A DNA stretch of 64,000 nucleotides from the NCBI GenBank assembly GCA_030745755.1, contig JASLOA010000010.1, positions 52,583 to 116,582 on the forward strand. Reading direction: 5' to 3'. The stretch comes from Kiritimatiellia bacterium. GTDB taxonomy: Bacteria > Verrucomicrobiota > Kiritimatiellia > UBA8416 > JABMPJ01. The notes beneath the pieces were generated by a model, which searched no databases, was not told the DNA's origin, and saw only the letters and a program-made list of their open reading frames with translations. Shown here one piece after another: positions 51,116 to 62,455 of the stretch. The position numbers and the translations under genes are program-made. Numbering within the stretch: position 1 is the stretch's first letter; every line of letters begins with the position of its first letter.

Positions 51116-52794
51116 AGATCCTTATGGGTTCAGATCACGGCGGCTTTGCCATCAAAGAAGTGGTGATGAAGGCGCTCGACGAGCGGGGCATCGAAGTGGA
51201 AGACATGGGCTGCCACGATACCGAATCGGTCGACTACTCAGACTATGCTGCAGCCGTGTCGTCGCGTATTGCGGCGGGCGATGCAGACCAGGGCGTGCTG
51301 GTGTGTACGACCGGTCTTGGGATGACCATCGCGGCCAACAAGTATCCACGTGTGCGCGCGGCGCTCTGCATGACGCCGGAAATGGCGGAGAAGGCTCGTG
51401 AGCATAACAATGCCAACGTGCTGGTACTCGGTGGCGGACTGATCTCCGAAGCGGAAGCTGAGGCTATCCTGGAAAAGTGGCTGACCACGCCCTTCTCGAA
51501 CAACGAGCGGCATGCCCGCCGCATTGAGAAATTTTCGTCGAGCCGTGTGACTGAAACCGAAACGGCCGGACTTTACGATGCCGATCCGGAAGCCTGGTCC
51601 ATCACGCAGGCTGAAGTCCTGCGCCAGCAGAAGACGCTCGATCTGATTGCCTCCGAGAACCACGTCAGCCGGGCGGTACGCGAGGCCCAGGGCTCTGTCA
51701 TGACCAACAAGTACGCCGAGGGGTATCCCCGCAAGCGCTGGTACAACGGCTGCAAACACGTCGATGAGATCGAGCAGCTTGCGATCGACCGCGCCAGGGA
51801 ACTGTTCGGTTGTGATCACGTCAACGTGCAGCCACACTGCGGCAGCGCGGCCAACATGGCGGTCTACTTCGCGGCCCTCGAGCCGGGCGATACGATCCTG
51901 GCGATGAGCCTGGCATGTGGCGGGCACCTGACGCACGGCAGCCCGGTCAATTTCTCAGGTCGTCTCTTCAATATGGTGCACTATGGCGTCTCCAAGGAGA
52001 CCCAGGTGATCGATTACGACGAAATCGAGGCCCTGGCCAAAGAACATCAGCCCAAGATGATCGTGGCCGGCGCCAGCGCCTATCCGCGCATTCTCGACTT
52101 CCCGCGGTTCCGCGAGATCGCCGATTCCGTCGGAGCCATGTTGACCGTCGACATGGCGCACATCGCCGGACTCGTCGCGGCCGGTGTTCATCCCAGCCCG
52201 GTGCCCTATAGCGATTTCGTTACCACCACGACACACAAGACGCTGCGCGGACCGCGCAGCGGCATGATCCTCTGTCGCAAAGCCTACGCGGCCGACGTCG
52301 ACAAACAGGTCTTCCCCGGGATGCAAGGCGGTCCCCAAATGCATTCCATAGCGGCCAAGGCCGTTTGCTTCAAGGAGGCCCTGGATCCCGCTTTCAAGGC
52401 ATACGCGCAGCGGGTCGTGGATAACGCAGCCGTTCTGGCGACGGAGCTTCAGGCGGACGGACTCCAGCTCGTCTCCGGCGGTACGGATAACCACCTGATG
52501 CTGGTGGATCTCAATCCGATCGGCCTGACCGGCAAAGACGCCGCCAATGCGCTTGAGAAAGCCGGCATCGTGCTCAACAAGAACTCGATCCCCTTCGACA
52601 CCAAGAGCCCGTTTGTCACCTCCGGTATCCGCATCGGTACAGCGGCATTAACAACGCGTGGCATGGGCGAGGTCCAAATGAAGGCTCTGGCAGAACTGAT
52701 AAGTCGCGTCCTCAAAGCCCACGAAGACGAGGCCGTGCTCGCCGACGTCCGCCTCCGCGCGGAAACCCTCGCGGCCGCCTTCCCCGTGCCGTGA
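51112..52794 (+). CDS. Fusion protein: ribose-5-phosphate isomerase B (N-term) + serine hydroxymethyltransferase (C-term)
   Basis: Rpi[17 protein letters not shown]...[24 protein letters not shown]...[22 protein letters not shown]; Gly[52 protein letters not shown]...[18 protein letters not shown]; single uninterrupted ORF. Confidence 0.96.
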   Translation: MKILMGSDHGGFAIKEVVMKALDERGIEVEDMGCHDTESVDYSDYAAAVSSRIAAGDADQGVLVCTTGLGMTIAANKYPRVRAALCMTPEMAEKAREHNNANVLVLGGGLISEAEAEAILEKWLTTPFSNNERHARRIEKFSSSRVTETETAGLYDADPEAWSITQAEVLRQQKTLDLIASENHVSRAVREAQGSVMTNKYAEGYPRKRWYNGCKHVDEIEQLAIDRARELFGCDHVNVQPHCGSAANMAVYFAALEPGDTILAMSLACGGHLTHGSPVNFSGRLFNMVHYGVSKETQVIDYDEIEALAKEHQPKMIVAGASAYPRILDFPRFREIADSVGAMLTVDMAHIAGLVAAGVHPSPVPYSDFVTTTTHKTLRGPRSGMILCRKAYAADVDKQVFPGMQGGPQMHSIAAKAVCFKEALDPAFKAYAQRVVDNAAVLATELQADGLQLVSGGTDNHLMLVDLNPIGLTGKDAANALEKAGIVLNKNSIPFDTKSPFVTSGIRIGTAALTTRGMGEVQMKALAELISRVLKAHEDEAVLADVRLRAETLAAAFPVP

Positions 52795-53957
52795 GCGCGC
52801 TCTCCCAGCCAGACGTTCCGCCCCTGCGCGTGCTCGCGCTGGAGGCATACTATGGCGGGAGCCATAAGGCGTTTTTGGACGGGTGGATGGCGCGCAGTCG
52901 GCACGAGTGGACGCTGTTGAGTCTGCCCGACTCAAAATGGAAATGGCGGATGCGCCATGCCGGTGTCACGTTTGCCGAGCAAGTCAGCGAGGCCGTGGAC
53001 GAGGGTGAAGCGTGGGATGTGATCTTCACGTCCGACATGCTCTCGCTGGCCGACTTCCGGGGATTGGCTCCGAAGGCAGTGCGTGATCTGCCTGCCGTAG
53101 CCTACTTTCACGAGAACCAGCTCACCTATCCGGTGCGCGAAGAGAGTGAACGCGACTACCATTTCGTTTTCTCCAATCTGACCACCGCCCTTTCTGCCGA
53201 GTCCGTCTGGTTTAACTCCGCGTTTCATCGTGACGAGTTTCTGGAAGCTGCCACGGCATTCATCAAGCGCATGCCCGACTTCAAGATTCTGAGTGCCGTG
53301 GACGCGATTCGCGCCAAGAGCGCCGTGCATCCCCCTTGTATCGACGCGACAGAGGCCCCCGCCGACCGATCCGGCGGCCCGCTTCACATCCTCTGGGTCG
53401 CGCGGTGGGAATTCGATAAGTGCCCCGAACGGTTCTTTGCGGCGCTGGATCTGCTGGCCCAACAGGGCACCGACTTCCGCATCAGTGTGTTGGGTGGCGA
53501 AGCCGGGCGGTCTCCGCTGCCGGTATTCAAGCAGGCCCGCCAACATTTCGCCGACCGGATCCTGCACTGGGGCTACCAGGAATCACGCGCCGCCTACGAA
53601 CAAGTGCTCAGTGAAGTCGATGTCGTGGTCTCAACCGCCGACCACGAGTTCTTCGGCATCGGCATCCTCGAAGCAGCAGCAGCCGGCGCATTCCCGCTGG
53701 TTCCGCGCCGCCTCGCCTACCCCGAAGTACTCATCGATAGCGACATGCCCGGCTGCGACTCCTTCTTCTATGACGGCGACGAACACGCTCTCTGCGGCCG
53801 CCTGGCCACCCTCGCCGCCCGCAAAGAACACGGCGACCTCTGGCAAGCCCACCCAAACCGTGCCCGCCAAGCCGCCGACCGCTACACCCCAACGGCCCTC
53901 ATCCCCGCCCGCGATACCGCGCTCTCCTCGCTCATCTCGTCTGAAGAGCCGAGGTAG
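52791..53957 (+). CDS. DUF3524 glycosyltransferase (tRNA-queuosine alpha-mannosyltransferase-like)
   Basis: [49 protein letters not shown] matches the DUF3524 N-terminal signature; GTG start overlaps the glyA stop. Confidence 0.85.
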   Translation: MSALSQPDVPPLRVLALEAYYGGSHKAFLDGWMARSRHEWTLLSLPDSKWKWRMRHAGVTFAEQVSEAVDEGEAWDVIFTSDMLSLADFRGLAPKAVRDLPAVAYFHENQLTYPVREESERDYHFVFSNLTTALSAESVWFNSAFHRDEFLEAATAFIKRMPDFKILSAVDAIRAKSAVHPPCIDATEAPADRSGGPLHILWVARWEFDKCPERFFAALDLLAQQGTDFRISVLGGEAGRSPLPVFKQARQHFADRILHWGYQESRAAYEQVLSEVDVVVSTADHEFFGIGILEAAAAGAFPLVPRRLAYPEVLIDSDMPGCDSFFYDGDEHALCGRLATLAARKEHGDLWQAHPNRARQAADRYTPTALIPARDTALSSLISSEEPR

Positions 53958-53990
53958 GGCCCGCTCGGAGAGCGTGCCCTACCAGCCTCA
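53951..53990. repeat. Short inverted repeat of the GGTAGGGC family
   Basis: gaggtagggcccgctc ggag agcgtgccctaccagcctc. Confidence 0.75.
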
Positions 53991-54110
53991 TACCTGCCTT
54001 AGCGAGAACTCTCTGCCCGGAGTCAACACAATACATAATTGTAATTGCGCGCGAGGCCTATGATACACTATTGTCATATATGTTGTTCAGAGGGGTGGTT
54101 CTCTATATGG

Positions 54111-54140
54111 TTGTAACTAGTTGATTAGGTATGGGTTACA
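54111..54140 (+). promoter_or_regulatory. Candidate activator box TTGTAACTAGTT..., inverted half-sites TGTAAC-N17-GTTACA
   Basis: Shared with 31629-31658 at identical spacing from the sigma-54 promoter. Confidence 0.62.
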
Positions 54141-54156
54141 CTTCTATTGGTCCTGT

Positions 54157-54171
54157 TGGCACGGGGATTGC
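54157..54171 (+). promoter_or_regulatory. Sigma-54 (-24/-12) promoter of the glutamine synthetase gene: TGGCACGGGGATTGC
   Basis: Exact match to TGGCACG-N4-TTGC, about 100 nt upstream of the ATG at 54270. Confidence 0.88.
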
Positions 54172-54269
54172 GAATGATCTGCGGCAAGTCGAAGTGTCTG
54201 CTGTGCCCATGGTGGGTCGGTGAGCAGTGCGCGGTGGATTAGGATCTTTAAGACAAGGAGATAAGTAAA

Positions 54270-56327
54270 ATGAGCGTATTGGACTTTTATGGTGAGAACG
54301 TGTTCAGCATCAAGACGATGCGGAGTTATCTGTCGGAGACGGCTTACGAGTCGCTGACTAAGATGATTACCGAAGGCGCAACAGTGGATCCGTCGATTTC
54401 GGACGAAGTGGCTGACGCGATGAAGACCTGGGCCATGGAGAAGGGCGCGACCCACTACACGCACTGGTTCCAGCCCCTGACGGGCGCTACTGCCGAGAAG
54501 CACGATTCGTTCGTGACGCCTGATCATGAAGGCGGCGCGATGTGCCAGTTCTCCGGCAAAGAACTGATCCAGGGCGAGCCGGATGCCTCCAGTTTTCCGT
54601 CGGGCGGTCTCCGCGCCACGTTCGAAGCGCGCGGTTACACGGGGTGGGACCCCAGCAGTCCTGCCTTTCTTAAGGAAACGGACAATGGGGCCACACTCTG
54701 CATTCCCACGATCTTCTGTGGATACCACGGCGAGGCGCTCGACAAGAAGACGCCGTTGCTGCGTTCCATGGCGGCGCTGTCGACGCAGGTTTGCCGCCTC
54801 GGCAAGCTGTTCGGTATTGAAGGCAGCGGTCGTGCCTACGCGACGCTGGGTTCGGAGCAGGAGTACTTCCTGATCGATAAGGACTTCTACCTCGATCGCC
54901 TGGACTTGATCCAGACCGGCCGCACGCTGTTCGGTCGTGAGCCGGCCAAGCATCAGCAGATGGACGACCATTACTTCGGTGCGATCAAGCGTCGCGTCAT
55001 GGAGTTCATGTCGGATCTGGATGCCGAACTCTGGCGCCTGGGCGTGCCGGCCAAGACGCGCCACAACGAGGTGTCACCGGCGCAGTTTGAATTGGCCCCG
55101 ATGTTTGAGGAACTGAACCTGGCGGTTGACCACAACATGATCACGATGGAGGTCATGCGCGATGTAGCTGACCGGCACGGGTTTGCCTGTCTCCTCCATG
55201 AGAAGCCCTTCGCCGGCGTGAATGGTTCCGGCAAGCACAACAACTGGGCGGTAGCCGGTCCGGATGGCAAGAACTGGCTGACTCCGGGTGACAACCCGCA
55301 TGAGAACGCGAAGTTTATGACCATGATCTGTGCCTTGATCAAGGCCGTGGATGAGCATGCCGACCTGTTGCGTTCATCTGTGCAGGGCGCGGGCAACGAT
55401 CATCGGCTGGGCGCGAACGAGGCCCCGCCGGCCATCATCTCGATCTTCCTGGGCGAGCAACTCGCGGACGTGATCGAGCAGATTGAGGCCGGTGGCGCAA
55501 AGAGTTCGACGGACGGCGGCAAGATCGAGATCGGCGTTAGCCATCTTCCTGATCTGCCGCGTGACGCGACTGACCGTAACCGGACCTCGCCGTTCGCCTT
55601 CACGGGGAACAAGTTCGAGTTCCGCGCGGTGGGGTCGAGTCAGAGCTGTGCCGGCGCCAACATCGTGATGAACACGATTGTGGCCGATGCGCTCGACTTC
55701 ATCTGCACTAAGCTCGAAGCGGCCGATGGTGACTTCAATGATGCCCTGCAGGGCGTACTGGCCGATATCATCAAGACGCACAAGCGCGTGCTCTTCAACG
55801 GTGACAACTACACCGCGGAATGGCACGCCGAGGCGGAGAAGCGCGGGCTGCCGAACCTGCGCACGACGCCGGATGCGCTTGAGGTGATGAAGACGGAGAA
55901 GACGGCGAAGCTGTTCGAGAAGCACGGCGTGCTCACCGCGCGTGAACTGGAGTCGCGTTTCGAGGTCTACCACGAGACGTACGAAACCATGATCGGCATC
56001 GAGGCGAGTTGCGCGCTCACGATCGCGAAGACGATGATCGCGCCTGCGGCCCTGGAGTACCAGGCTGAGCTGGCCGAGACGGTCGAGAAGGTCACTGCCG
56101 CCGGCGCATCCGCTGAGGCGGCAAAGAGTACGCTCGTGGCCGTGTCCACCGAAGCGGACAAACTGTGTAGGAATATCGGAGAGCTGGAAGCGGCTCTTGG
56201 AGATGCTGCGAAGTCGATCGCGGTTATGGGCGAATTGCGCGCCGCGGCGGACGAACTGGAAGGCCTGGTGCCGTACGATGCATGGCCGCTGCCTTCCTAC
56301 GCGGAAATGCTGTTTGTGCTTCAGTAG
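54270..56327 (+). CDS. glnN: Glutamine synthetase type III (GlnN-type)
   Basis: ~700 aa size class; [23 protein letters not shown]-like motif; [47 protein letters not shown]. Confidence 0.97.
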   Translation: MSVLDFYGENVFSIKTMRSYLSETAYESLTKMITEGATVDPSISDEVADAMKTWAMEKGATHYTHWFQPLTGATAEKHDSFVTPDHEGGAMCQFSGKELIQGEPDASSFPSGGLRATFEARGYTGWDPSSPAFLKETDNGATLCIPTIFCGYHGEALDKKTPLLRSMAALSTQVCRLGKLFGIEGSGRAYATLGSEQEYFLIDKDFYLDRLDLIQTGRTLFGREPAKHQQMDDHYFGAIKRRVMEFMSDLDAELWRLGVPAKTRHNEVSPAQFELAPMFEELNLAVDHNMITMEVMRDVADRHGFACLLHEKPFAGVNGSGKHNNWAVAGPDGKNWLTPGDNPHENAKFMTMICALIKAVDEHADLLRSSVQGAGNDHRLGANEAPPAIISIFLGEQLADVIEQIEAGGAKSSTDGGKIEIGVSHLPDLPRDATDRNRTSPFAFTGNKFEFRAVGSSQSCAGANIVMNTIVADALDFICTKLEAADGDFNDALQGVLADIIKTHKRVLFNGDNYTAEWHAEAEKRGLPNLRTTPDALEVMKTEKTAKLFEKHGVLTARELESRFEVYHETYETMIGIEASCALTIAKTMIAPAALEYQAELAETVEKVTAAGASAEAAKSTLVAVSTEADKLCRNIGELEAALGDAAKSIAVMGELRAAADELEGLVPYDAWPLPSYAEMLFVLQ

Positions 56328-56358
56328 AAGCCTGACACTTGTGTTTTGAAATCGCGTA

Positions 56359-56392
56359 GGACCCGCCGCCCGCCAAGGGTGGCGGGTCCTGC
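56359..56392. terminator. Hairpin between glnN and gltB (aggacccgcc ... ggcgggtcct)
   Basis: 10-bp arms; no T-run, so terminator/attenuator function is uncertain. Confidence 0.5.
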
Positions 56393-56421
56393 TGTCGAGA
56401 AAACAGGCGGGGGTCTGGAAG

Positions 56422-59400
56422 ATGGATGAGGACAATGGCCAGGTACACCAACGGTGGGGACAGTTTGCCGCCCCGCAGGGGCTCTACTCCCCGGCGCACG
56501 AGCACGACGCCTGTGGTGTAGGTTTCCTGGCGAATGTGAGCGGTGAGCCCTCTCACGCGATCATCGAGCGTGGCATTGAGGTGCTGAAGAATCTCCTGCA
56601 TCGCGGCGCAACCGGTGCCGACACCCATACGGGCGACGGTGCGGGTCTGCTCTTCCAGATCCCGGACAAGTTCTTCCGGCGTATCGCGCCGGAACTGATG
56701 AGCGAACTGCCGCCCGCGGGATCGTACGGCGTCGGCATGCTCTTTCTCCCGCGCGACGACAAGACGCGCGTGGCATACTGTCGCCTGGTCGAGACGGCGA
56801 CCGAAGAGGAAGGTCTCACGTTCCTGGCGTGGCGCGAGGTACCGATCGACAGCAGTGTGCTCGGCGAGCAGGCGCGGCAGGCAGAGCCGTCGGTGATGCA
56901 GTGCTTTGTCGGCAGCGAGTTGCTTTCGGGTGAAGCCCTGGAGCGGAAGCTCTACGTGGTCCGACGCCTGATCGAAAAGCGCATCACCGACACCTATCCC
57001 GACGATACGATGTTCTACGTGCCCAGCTTCTCCTGTCGCACCATCGTCTACAAAGGGCTCATGATGGCAACACAGGTGCCGGGCTACTTCCTGGACCTGG
57101 GCGACAAAGATCTCGAGTCGGCCGTGGCCGTGGTGCACCAGCGCTACAGCACAAATACGTTTCCCTCGTGGCCATTGGCACAGCCGTTCCGGACACTGGC
57201 CCACAACGGCGAAATCAACACGTTGCGCGGCAACCTCAACGGCATGCGGTCGCGTGAGCGCAACATGACCTCCGACGTGTTTGGCGACGATATCAGGAAG
57301 CTCATCCCCGTTGTCCAGCCCGGCGGCAGTGATTCCGCGGCCCTGGACAACGCACTTGAGCTGCTTGCCCGGGCCGGCCGTACGATCGATCACTCGGCCC
57401 TGATGCTGGTACCCCAGGCTTGGGGGACGAAGTATCCCATGGGCCCGAACCTGCGCGGGTTCTTTGAATACCACGCCGGGATTATGGAGCCGTGGGATGG
57501 CCCCGCAGCGTTGGCTTTCACGGACGGACGGTTTGTCGGCGCCTTGCTCGATCGCAATGGGCTGCGGCCGGCACGCTACACGCTGACCACGGACGGTTTC
57601 ATTGTGTTTGCCTCGGAGGCGGGCGTGCTGGATATCCCGGCCTCCGAGATCAAAGAACGCGGTGCGTTGCGGCCCGGGCGGATGCTCCTGGTCGATCTCG
57701 AACGTGGGCAGATCATGAAGGACGCGGAGGTCAAAACCCAGCTCGCCCGGCGTCAGCCCTATCGACGCTGGGTGGAAGAGAACCATATCCTGATTCACGG
57801 CTTTTTCAATGCAATGAACGCTATTGAGCCGGACCGTGACACCCTACTCCAGCGCGAGAGACGCTTCGGCTACACCCGCGAAGACCGTAACGTCATCATT
57901 GGACCCATGGCCGGAAAGGGCAAAGAGCCGATAGGCTCGATGGGCTCCGATCAGCCGCTGGCCGTCCTGTCGGAGAAGCCGCAGCTTCTCTACTGGTACT
58001 TCAAACAGATGTTCGCCCAGATTACGAATCCGGCCATCGACTCGATTCGCGAAGAACTGGTGATGTCGCTGACGACGTTCATGGGTACGCCCGACCAGAT
58101 TCTGACCGAGACGCCGCGGCATGCGCGACTGGTCAGATTGCGCCACCCGATCCTCTCGGACGAGGATCTGTCCCGGATCCGGTCGCTCAACATTCCCGAT
58201 TTCGACGCGCTGACCATCCCGATGGCTTTCGCGGCCGGGGGCAAAGGCAGCGATCTTGAGGCGGCGTTGGCCAACATATGCGACCGGGCCGAGAAGGCCA
58301 TTGTGAACAGCGAGGTGCGGTTCATCGTTCTGAGCGACCGGGATCTGCCGGACGACATGGTCCCGATTCCCGCCCTGCTCGCGGTATCGGCCGTAAACCA
58401 GCACCTGGTTCGCATCGGCGCCCGCACAAGCGCCAGCGTGATCCTTGAAACAGGTGAAGCCCGCGAGGTGATGCACATGGCCGTACTGCTGGGCTACGGC
58501 GCCTCGGCAATCAACCCCTACCTCGCGCTGGAGATCGTGGCCGACCTCGCACTGGCGGACGAGTTGGAGAAATCCATCGCAGTGCCGAAGGCGATGGAGA
58601 ACTATGTCAACGCTATCTGCACGGGCCTGCTCAAGGTCATGTCCAAGATGGGTATCTCCACCCTGCGGAGCTATCGCAGCGCCCAGGTATTCGAGGCCGT
58701 CGGACTCAACAGCCAGGTGGTGAACACGTATTTTCCGGGTACCGCCTCGCGAATCGAGGGGATTGGCCTGGACGAAATCGCCACGGAAGCGAATGCCCGG
58801 CATCGGGCTGCCTTCCCCGACGATGTCTATGACGACAAGCTGCTGCCTGCCGGAGGCATGTACAAGTTCCGCAATGGCGGTGAACGCCATCTCTGGTCGC
58901 CGGACGCCATCTCACTTCTGCAGCGCGCCACGCGAGAAGAGAACTTCGAGCACTTCAGGGAGTATTCCCGTCTGATCAATGATCAGGAGAAGGCTCAGAT
59001 CACGTTGCGCGGTCTGCTCAAGTTCAAGTCCGGCAAGCCCATCCCGCTTGACGAGGTCGAACCCGCCTCGGCGATCATGAAACGGTTTGTCACCGGTGCC
59101 ATGTCGTTCGGCTCCATCAGCCGTGAAGCGCATGAGACGCTGGCGATTGCCATGAACCGAATTGGCGGCAAGAGTAACAGCGGAGAGGGAGGCGAAGATC
59201 CGGCCCGCTATGAGCCGCTCCCGAACGGCGACAGTCGTAGCAGTGCCATCAAGCAGATCGCGAGCGGCCGGTTTGGTGTCACGGCGAACTATCTTGCCCA
59301 TGCGCAGGAGTTGCAGATCAAGATTGCCCAGGGCGCCAAGCCCGGCGAGGGCGGTCAGCTCCCGGGGCACAAGGTGAACGAGGAAATCGCGAGAACGCGT

Positions 59401-60987
59401 CACTCTACACCGGGCGTAACACTTATCTCGCCGCCGCCGCACCACGACATCTACTCGATCGAGGACATCGCCCAGCTTATCTATGATCTGAAGTGCAGCA
59501 ACCTCGACTCGCGCGTGTCGGTGAAGTTGGTTTCCGAGGTCGGCGTCGGCACCATTGCGGCCGGTGTGGCGAAAGCCCACGCGGACATGATCCTGATCAG
59601 CGGCTACGACGGCGGTACGGGCGCCTCGCCACTATCATCCATCAAGCACGCCGGCATGCCGTGGGAGCTGGGCCTGGCCGAGACGCAGCAGACCCTGGTG
59701 TTGAACGGACTGCGCAGCCGCGTACGCCTGCAGACCGACGGGCAGATGCGGACCGGCCGTGATATCGTGATTGCGGCGATGCTCGGTGCCGAGGAGTATG
59801 GATTCGCGACGAGTTCGCTGGTCGTGTGCGGTTGCGTCATGATGCGCAAGTGCCACAGCAATACCTGTCCGGTTGGGGTGGCAACCCAGGATCCCGAGCT
59901 GCGCAAGCTCTACACCGGCAAGCCCGAGCATGTTGTGACCTACATGCGAATGCTGGCTGAATCCGCACGCGAGGTCATGGCCGAGCTGGGATTCCGCTCG
60001 ATTGACGAGATGATCGGGCGCTCCGACTGTCTCGAGATGAATCATGCGATCGATTTCTGGAAGGCACGTGGGATCGACTACTCGCGCATCCTGCACCAGC
60101 CCGAAGCCGAACGGCGCGAGATGCTTTGCACGATGCAGCAGGATCACGGCGTCGATGGCGCGCTGGACATGGAGCTGCTCCCGCGACTCAAGAGCGCGCT
60201 CGAGGACAAGATGCCGGTCCACATCAAGTTGCCGATCCGCAATGTCAATCGCACGGTCGGCACCATCATCTCCGGTAAGATCGCAAAACGCTACGGCGAT
60301 GCCGGGTTGCCGGATGATACCGTTACACTCGAGTTCAAAGGCGCGGCCGGGCAGAGCTTCGGCGCCTTCTGCTGCAACGGCATGACCATGATCATGGAAG
60401 GCGAGGCCAATGACTACCTGGGCAAGGGGCTCTCGGGCGCGCGGATCATCGTGAAGCCCAATCAGGACGCCACCTTCGATCCTTCCGCGAACATCATCGC
60501 CGGCAACGTACTACTCTATGGCGCCACCAGCGGCGAGGTCTATATCAACGGCCAGGCCGGCGAGCGCTTCGGTATTCGCAACAGCGGTGCACACGCCGTC
60601 GTCGAAGGAGTAGGAGACCATGCCTGCGAATACATGACCGGCGGACGCGTCGTTATCCTGGGCCCAACCGGCGTCAACTTCGGTGCCGGCATGAGTGGCG
60701 GTATCGCCTACGTGCTCGATGAAGACGGCATGTTCGACAACAACTGCAACCTCGAGATGATCGACCTCGAACGGGTTGATTCGCCCGAGGACCTTACCGA
60801 GCTGAAAGGCATGATCGAGAACCATGTAACCTGTACCGGCAGTGCCCTCGGAACAAAGCTCCTGGAGGACTGGGATCACTACAAGCGCCAGTTCGTGAAG
60901 GTATTCCCAATGGAGTACCGACGCGTCCTCGGCCAGATGATGCAGGACGACGAAGCCACTGAGCGTGAAGAGAAAGTGTTTATGTGA
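56422..60987 (+). CDS. gltB: Glutamate synthase large subunit
   Basis: N-terminal [95 protein letters not shown]. Confidence 0.98.
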   Translation: MDEDNGQVHQRWGQFAAPQGLYSPAHEHDACGVGFLANVSGEPSHAIIERGIEVLKNLLHRGATGADTHTGDGAGLLFQIPDKFFRRIAPELMSELPPAGSYGVGMLFLPRDDKTRVAYCRLVETATEEEGLTFLAWREVPIDSSVLGEQARQAEPSVMQCFVGSELLSGEALERKLYVVRRLIEKRITDTYPDDTMFYVPSFSCRTIVYKGLMMATQVPGYFLDLGDKDLESAVAVVHQRYSTNTFPSWPLAQPFRTLAHNGEINTLRGNLNGMRSRERNMTSDVFGDDIRKLIPVVQPGGSDSAALDNALELLARAGRTIDHSALMLVPQAWGTKYPMGPNLRGFFEYHAGIMEPWDGPAALAFTDGRFVGALLDRNGLRPARYTLTTDGFIVFASEAGVLDIPASEIKERGALRPGRMLLVDLERGQIMKDAEVKTQLARRQPYRRWVEENHILIHGFFNAMNAIEPDRDTLLQRERRFGYTREDRNVIIGPMAGKGKEPIGSMGSDQPLAVLSEKPQLLYWYFKQMFAQITNPAIDSIREELVMSLTTFMGTPDQILTETPRHARLVRLRHPILSDEDLSRIRSLNIPDFDALTIPMAFAAGGKGSDLEAALANICDRAEKAIVNSEVRFIVLSDRDLPDDMVPIPALLAVSAVNQHLVRIGARTSASVILETGEAREVMHMAVLLGYGASAINPYLALEIVADLALADELEKSIAVPKAMENYVNAICTGLLKVMSKMGISTLRSYRSAQVFEAVGLNSQVVNTYFPGTASRIEGIGLDEIATEANARHRAAFPDDVYDDKLLPAGGMYKFRNGGERHLWSPDAISLLQRATREENFEHFREYSRLINDQEKAQITLRGLLKFKSGKPIPLDEVEPASAIMKRFVTGAMSFGSISREAHETLAIAMNRIGGKSNSGEGGEDPARYEPLPNGDSRSSAIKQIASGRFGVTANYLAHAQELQIKIAQGAKPGEGGQLPGHKVNEEIARTRHSTPGVTLISPPPHHDIYSIEDIAQLIYDLKCSNLDSRVSVKLVSEVGVGTIAAGVAKAHADMILISGYDGGTGASPLSSIKHAGMPWELGLAETQQTLVLNGLRSRVRLQTDGQMRTGRDIVIAAMLGAEEYGFATSSLVVCGCVMMRKCHSNTCPVGVATQDPELRKLYTGKPEHVVTYMRMLAESAREVMAELGFRSIDEMIGRSDCLEMNHAIDFWKARGIDYSRILHQPEAERREMLCTMQQDHGVDGALDMELLPRLKSALEDKMPVHIKLPIRNVNRTVGTIISGKIAKRYGDAGLPDDTVTLEFKGAAGQSFGAFCCNGMTMIMEGEANDYLGKGLSGARIIVKPNQDATFDPSANIIAGNVLLYGATSGEVYINGQAGERFGIRNSGAHAVVEGVGDHACEYMTGGRVVILGPTGVNFGAGMSGGIAYVLDEDGMFDNNCNLEMIDLERVDSPEDLTELKGMIENHVTCTGSALGTKLLEDWDHYKRQFVKVFPMEYRRVLGQMMQDDEATEREEKVFM

Positions 60988-62420
60988 TGGGCAAAGAACG
61001 CGGATTTATGGAGATTGAACGCCGCGACCCCGGGTATCGGCCCGTGGAGGAGCGCGTTAAGGATTATCGTGCGGTAGAACGGCAATTCAGCAGCACGCAG
61101 CTCGTTGAACAGGCCACGCGGTGCATGGACTGTGGCATCCCTTTCTGTTGCAGCACGGGCTGCCCGCTGGCCAATGTTATTCCGGAGTTCAACGACCTCG
61201 TCTACAAGGAGCGCTGGCAGGATGCGCTCGACATGCTGCTGTTAACCAATCCGTTCCCCGAATTCACAGGCCGAATCTGCCCCGCGCCCTGCGAGACCTC
61301 GTGCACGTTAGGCATCAACAGAGATCCGGTGGCTATTCGTCAGATCGAAGTATCAATCGTGGAGAACGCCTTTCGGCGCGGCCTCCTCGAGGCGGAGCCG
61401 CCGTCACGTCGCCACGATGCGCGCATTGCGGTGGTGGGGTCCGGACCAGCCGGGCTGGCTACCGCCGACGTGCTCAACCGGCACGGCTATAACGTGGTGG
61501 TCTTTGAAAAGAACCGGTATCCGGGTGGGCTGCTGCGCTACGGCATCCCCGATTTCAAGCTCGAGAAGTGGGTGGTTGAGCGCCGCATCAAGCTGATGGA
61601 AGACGAGGGCGTTGTGTTCGAGACAGGCGTCGACGTCGGTCTCGACCTGTCCTCAAAATACCTGCTCGACCGCTTCGATGCAGTGGTACTGTCCGCGGGG
61701 GCCGAGAAACCGCGGGACCTGCCCATCCCCGGGCGGGACCTGGAGGGAATTCACTTTGCCATGGATTTCCTGTCGCAGCAGAACCGGCGTATCAGCGGCG
61801 AGGAGATCAAGAGCGAGGAGATCAGCGCCCGCGACAAACACGTGATCGTAATCGGCGGGGGTGATACGGGGTCCGACTGCGTTGGCACCTCCAATCGCCA
61901 GGGCGCAACGGGCGTCACGCAGCTTGAGATTCTGGCCGAACCTCCGGAGAATCGTCCGGCCGAGACGCCATGGCCGCTGTGGCCCCTGAGTCGCCGCGAT
62001 TCGAGCAGTCACAAAGAGGGGTGCGAACGGCGCTGGTCGGTGCAGACCGAGGAGTTCGTGGGCAACCAGGGACGCGTGAGCAAACTGAAGTGCTGCGAAG
62101 TGGAGTGGGACACACCCCAAGATGGTGGACGTCCCGTGCCAAGGAAGGTGAAGGGATCCGACTTCCTCCTGCCTGCTGACCTCGTCTTTCTCTCGATGGG
62201 TTTCACGGGCCCGGCCACGAACAAGCTTGTCGACGACCTCGAGCTGCAGCTCGACCCGCGTGGCAACATCCAGCGCGACGGCGACCACAGGACCAGCCAC
62301 CCCGGCGTCTTCGTCGCCGGCGACATGACCCACGGCGCCAGCCTCGTCGTCCGCGCCATCAACGACGGAGTCCAAACCGCCAGGAGCGTCATGAACTGCC
62401 TTAAGCCGACAGACCGTTAG
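60984..62420 (+). CDS. gltD: Glutamate synthase small subunit
   Basis: [88 protein letters not shown]; overlaps gltB. Confidence 0.98.
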   Translation: MMGKERGFMEIERRDPGYRPVEERVKDYRAVERQFSSTQLVEQATRCMDCGIPFCCSTGCPLANVIPEFNDLVYKERWQDALDMLLLTNPFPEFTGRICPAPCETSCTLGINRDPVAIRQIEVSIVENAFRRGLLEAEPPSRRHDARIAVVGSGPAGLATADVLNRHGYNVVVFEKNRYPGGLLRYGIPDFKLEKWVVERRIKLMEDEGVVFETGVDVGLDLSSKYLLDRFDAVVLSAGAEKPRDLPIPGRDLEGIHFAMDFLSQQNRRISGEEIKSEEISARDKHVIVIGGGDTGSDCVGTSNRQGATGVTQLEILAEPPENRPAETPWPLWPLSRRDSSSHKEGCERRWSVQTEEFVGNQGRVSKLKCCEVEWDTPQDGGRPVPRKVKGSDFLLPADLVFLSMGFTGPATNKLVDDLELQLDPRGNIQRDGDHRTSHPGVFVAGDMTHGASLVVRAINDGVQTARSVMNCLKPTDR

Positions 62421-62455
62421 CCCGCGTATTTCGCGCGCATCGTGAACCGTCCGGG

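Noticed and set aside
56224-57798. 524-aa minus-strand ORF (also 57844-58890 and 55374-56435)
   Set aside because: Antisense to glnN/gltB, which have strong motif support.
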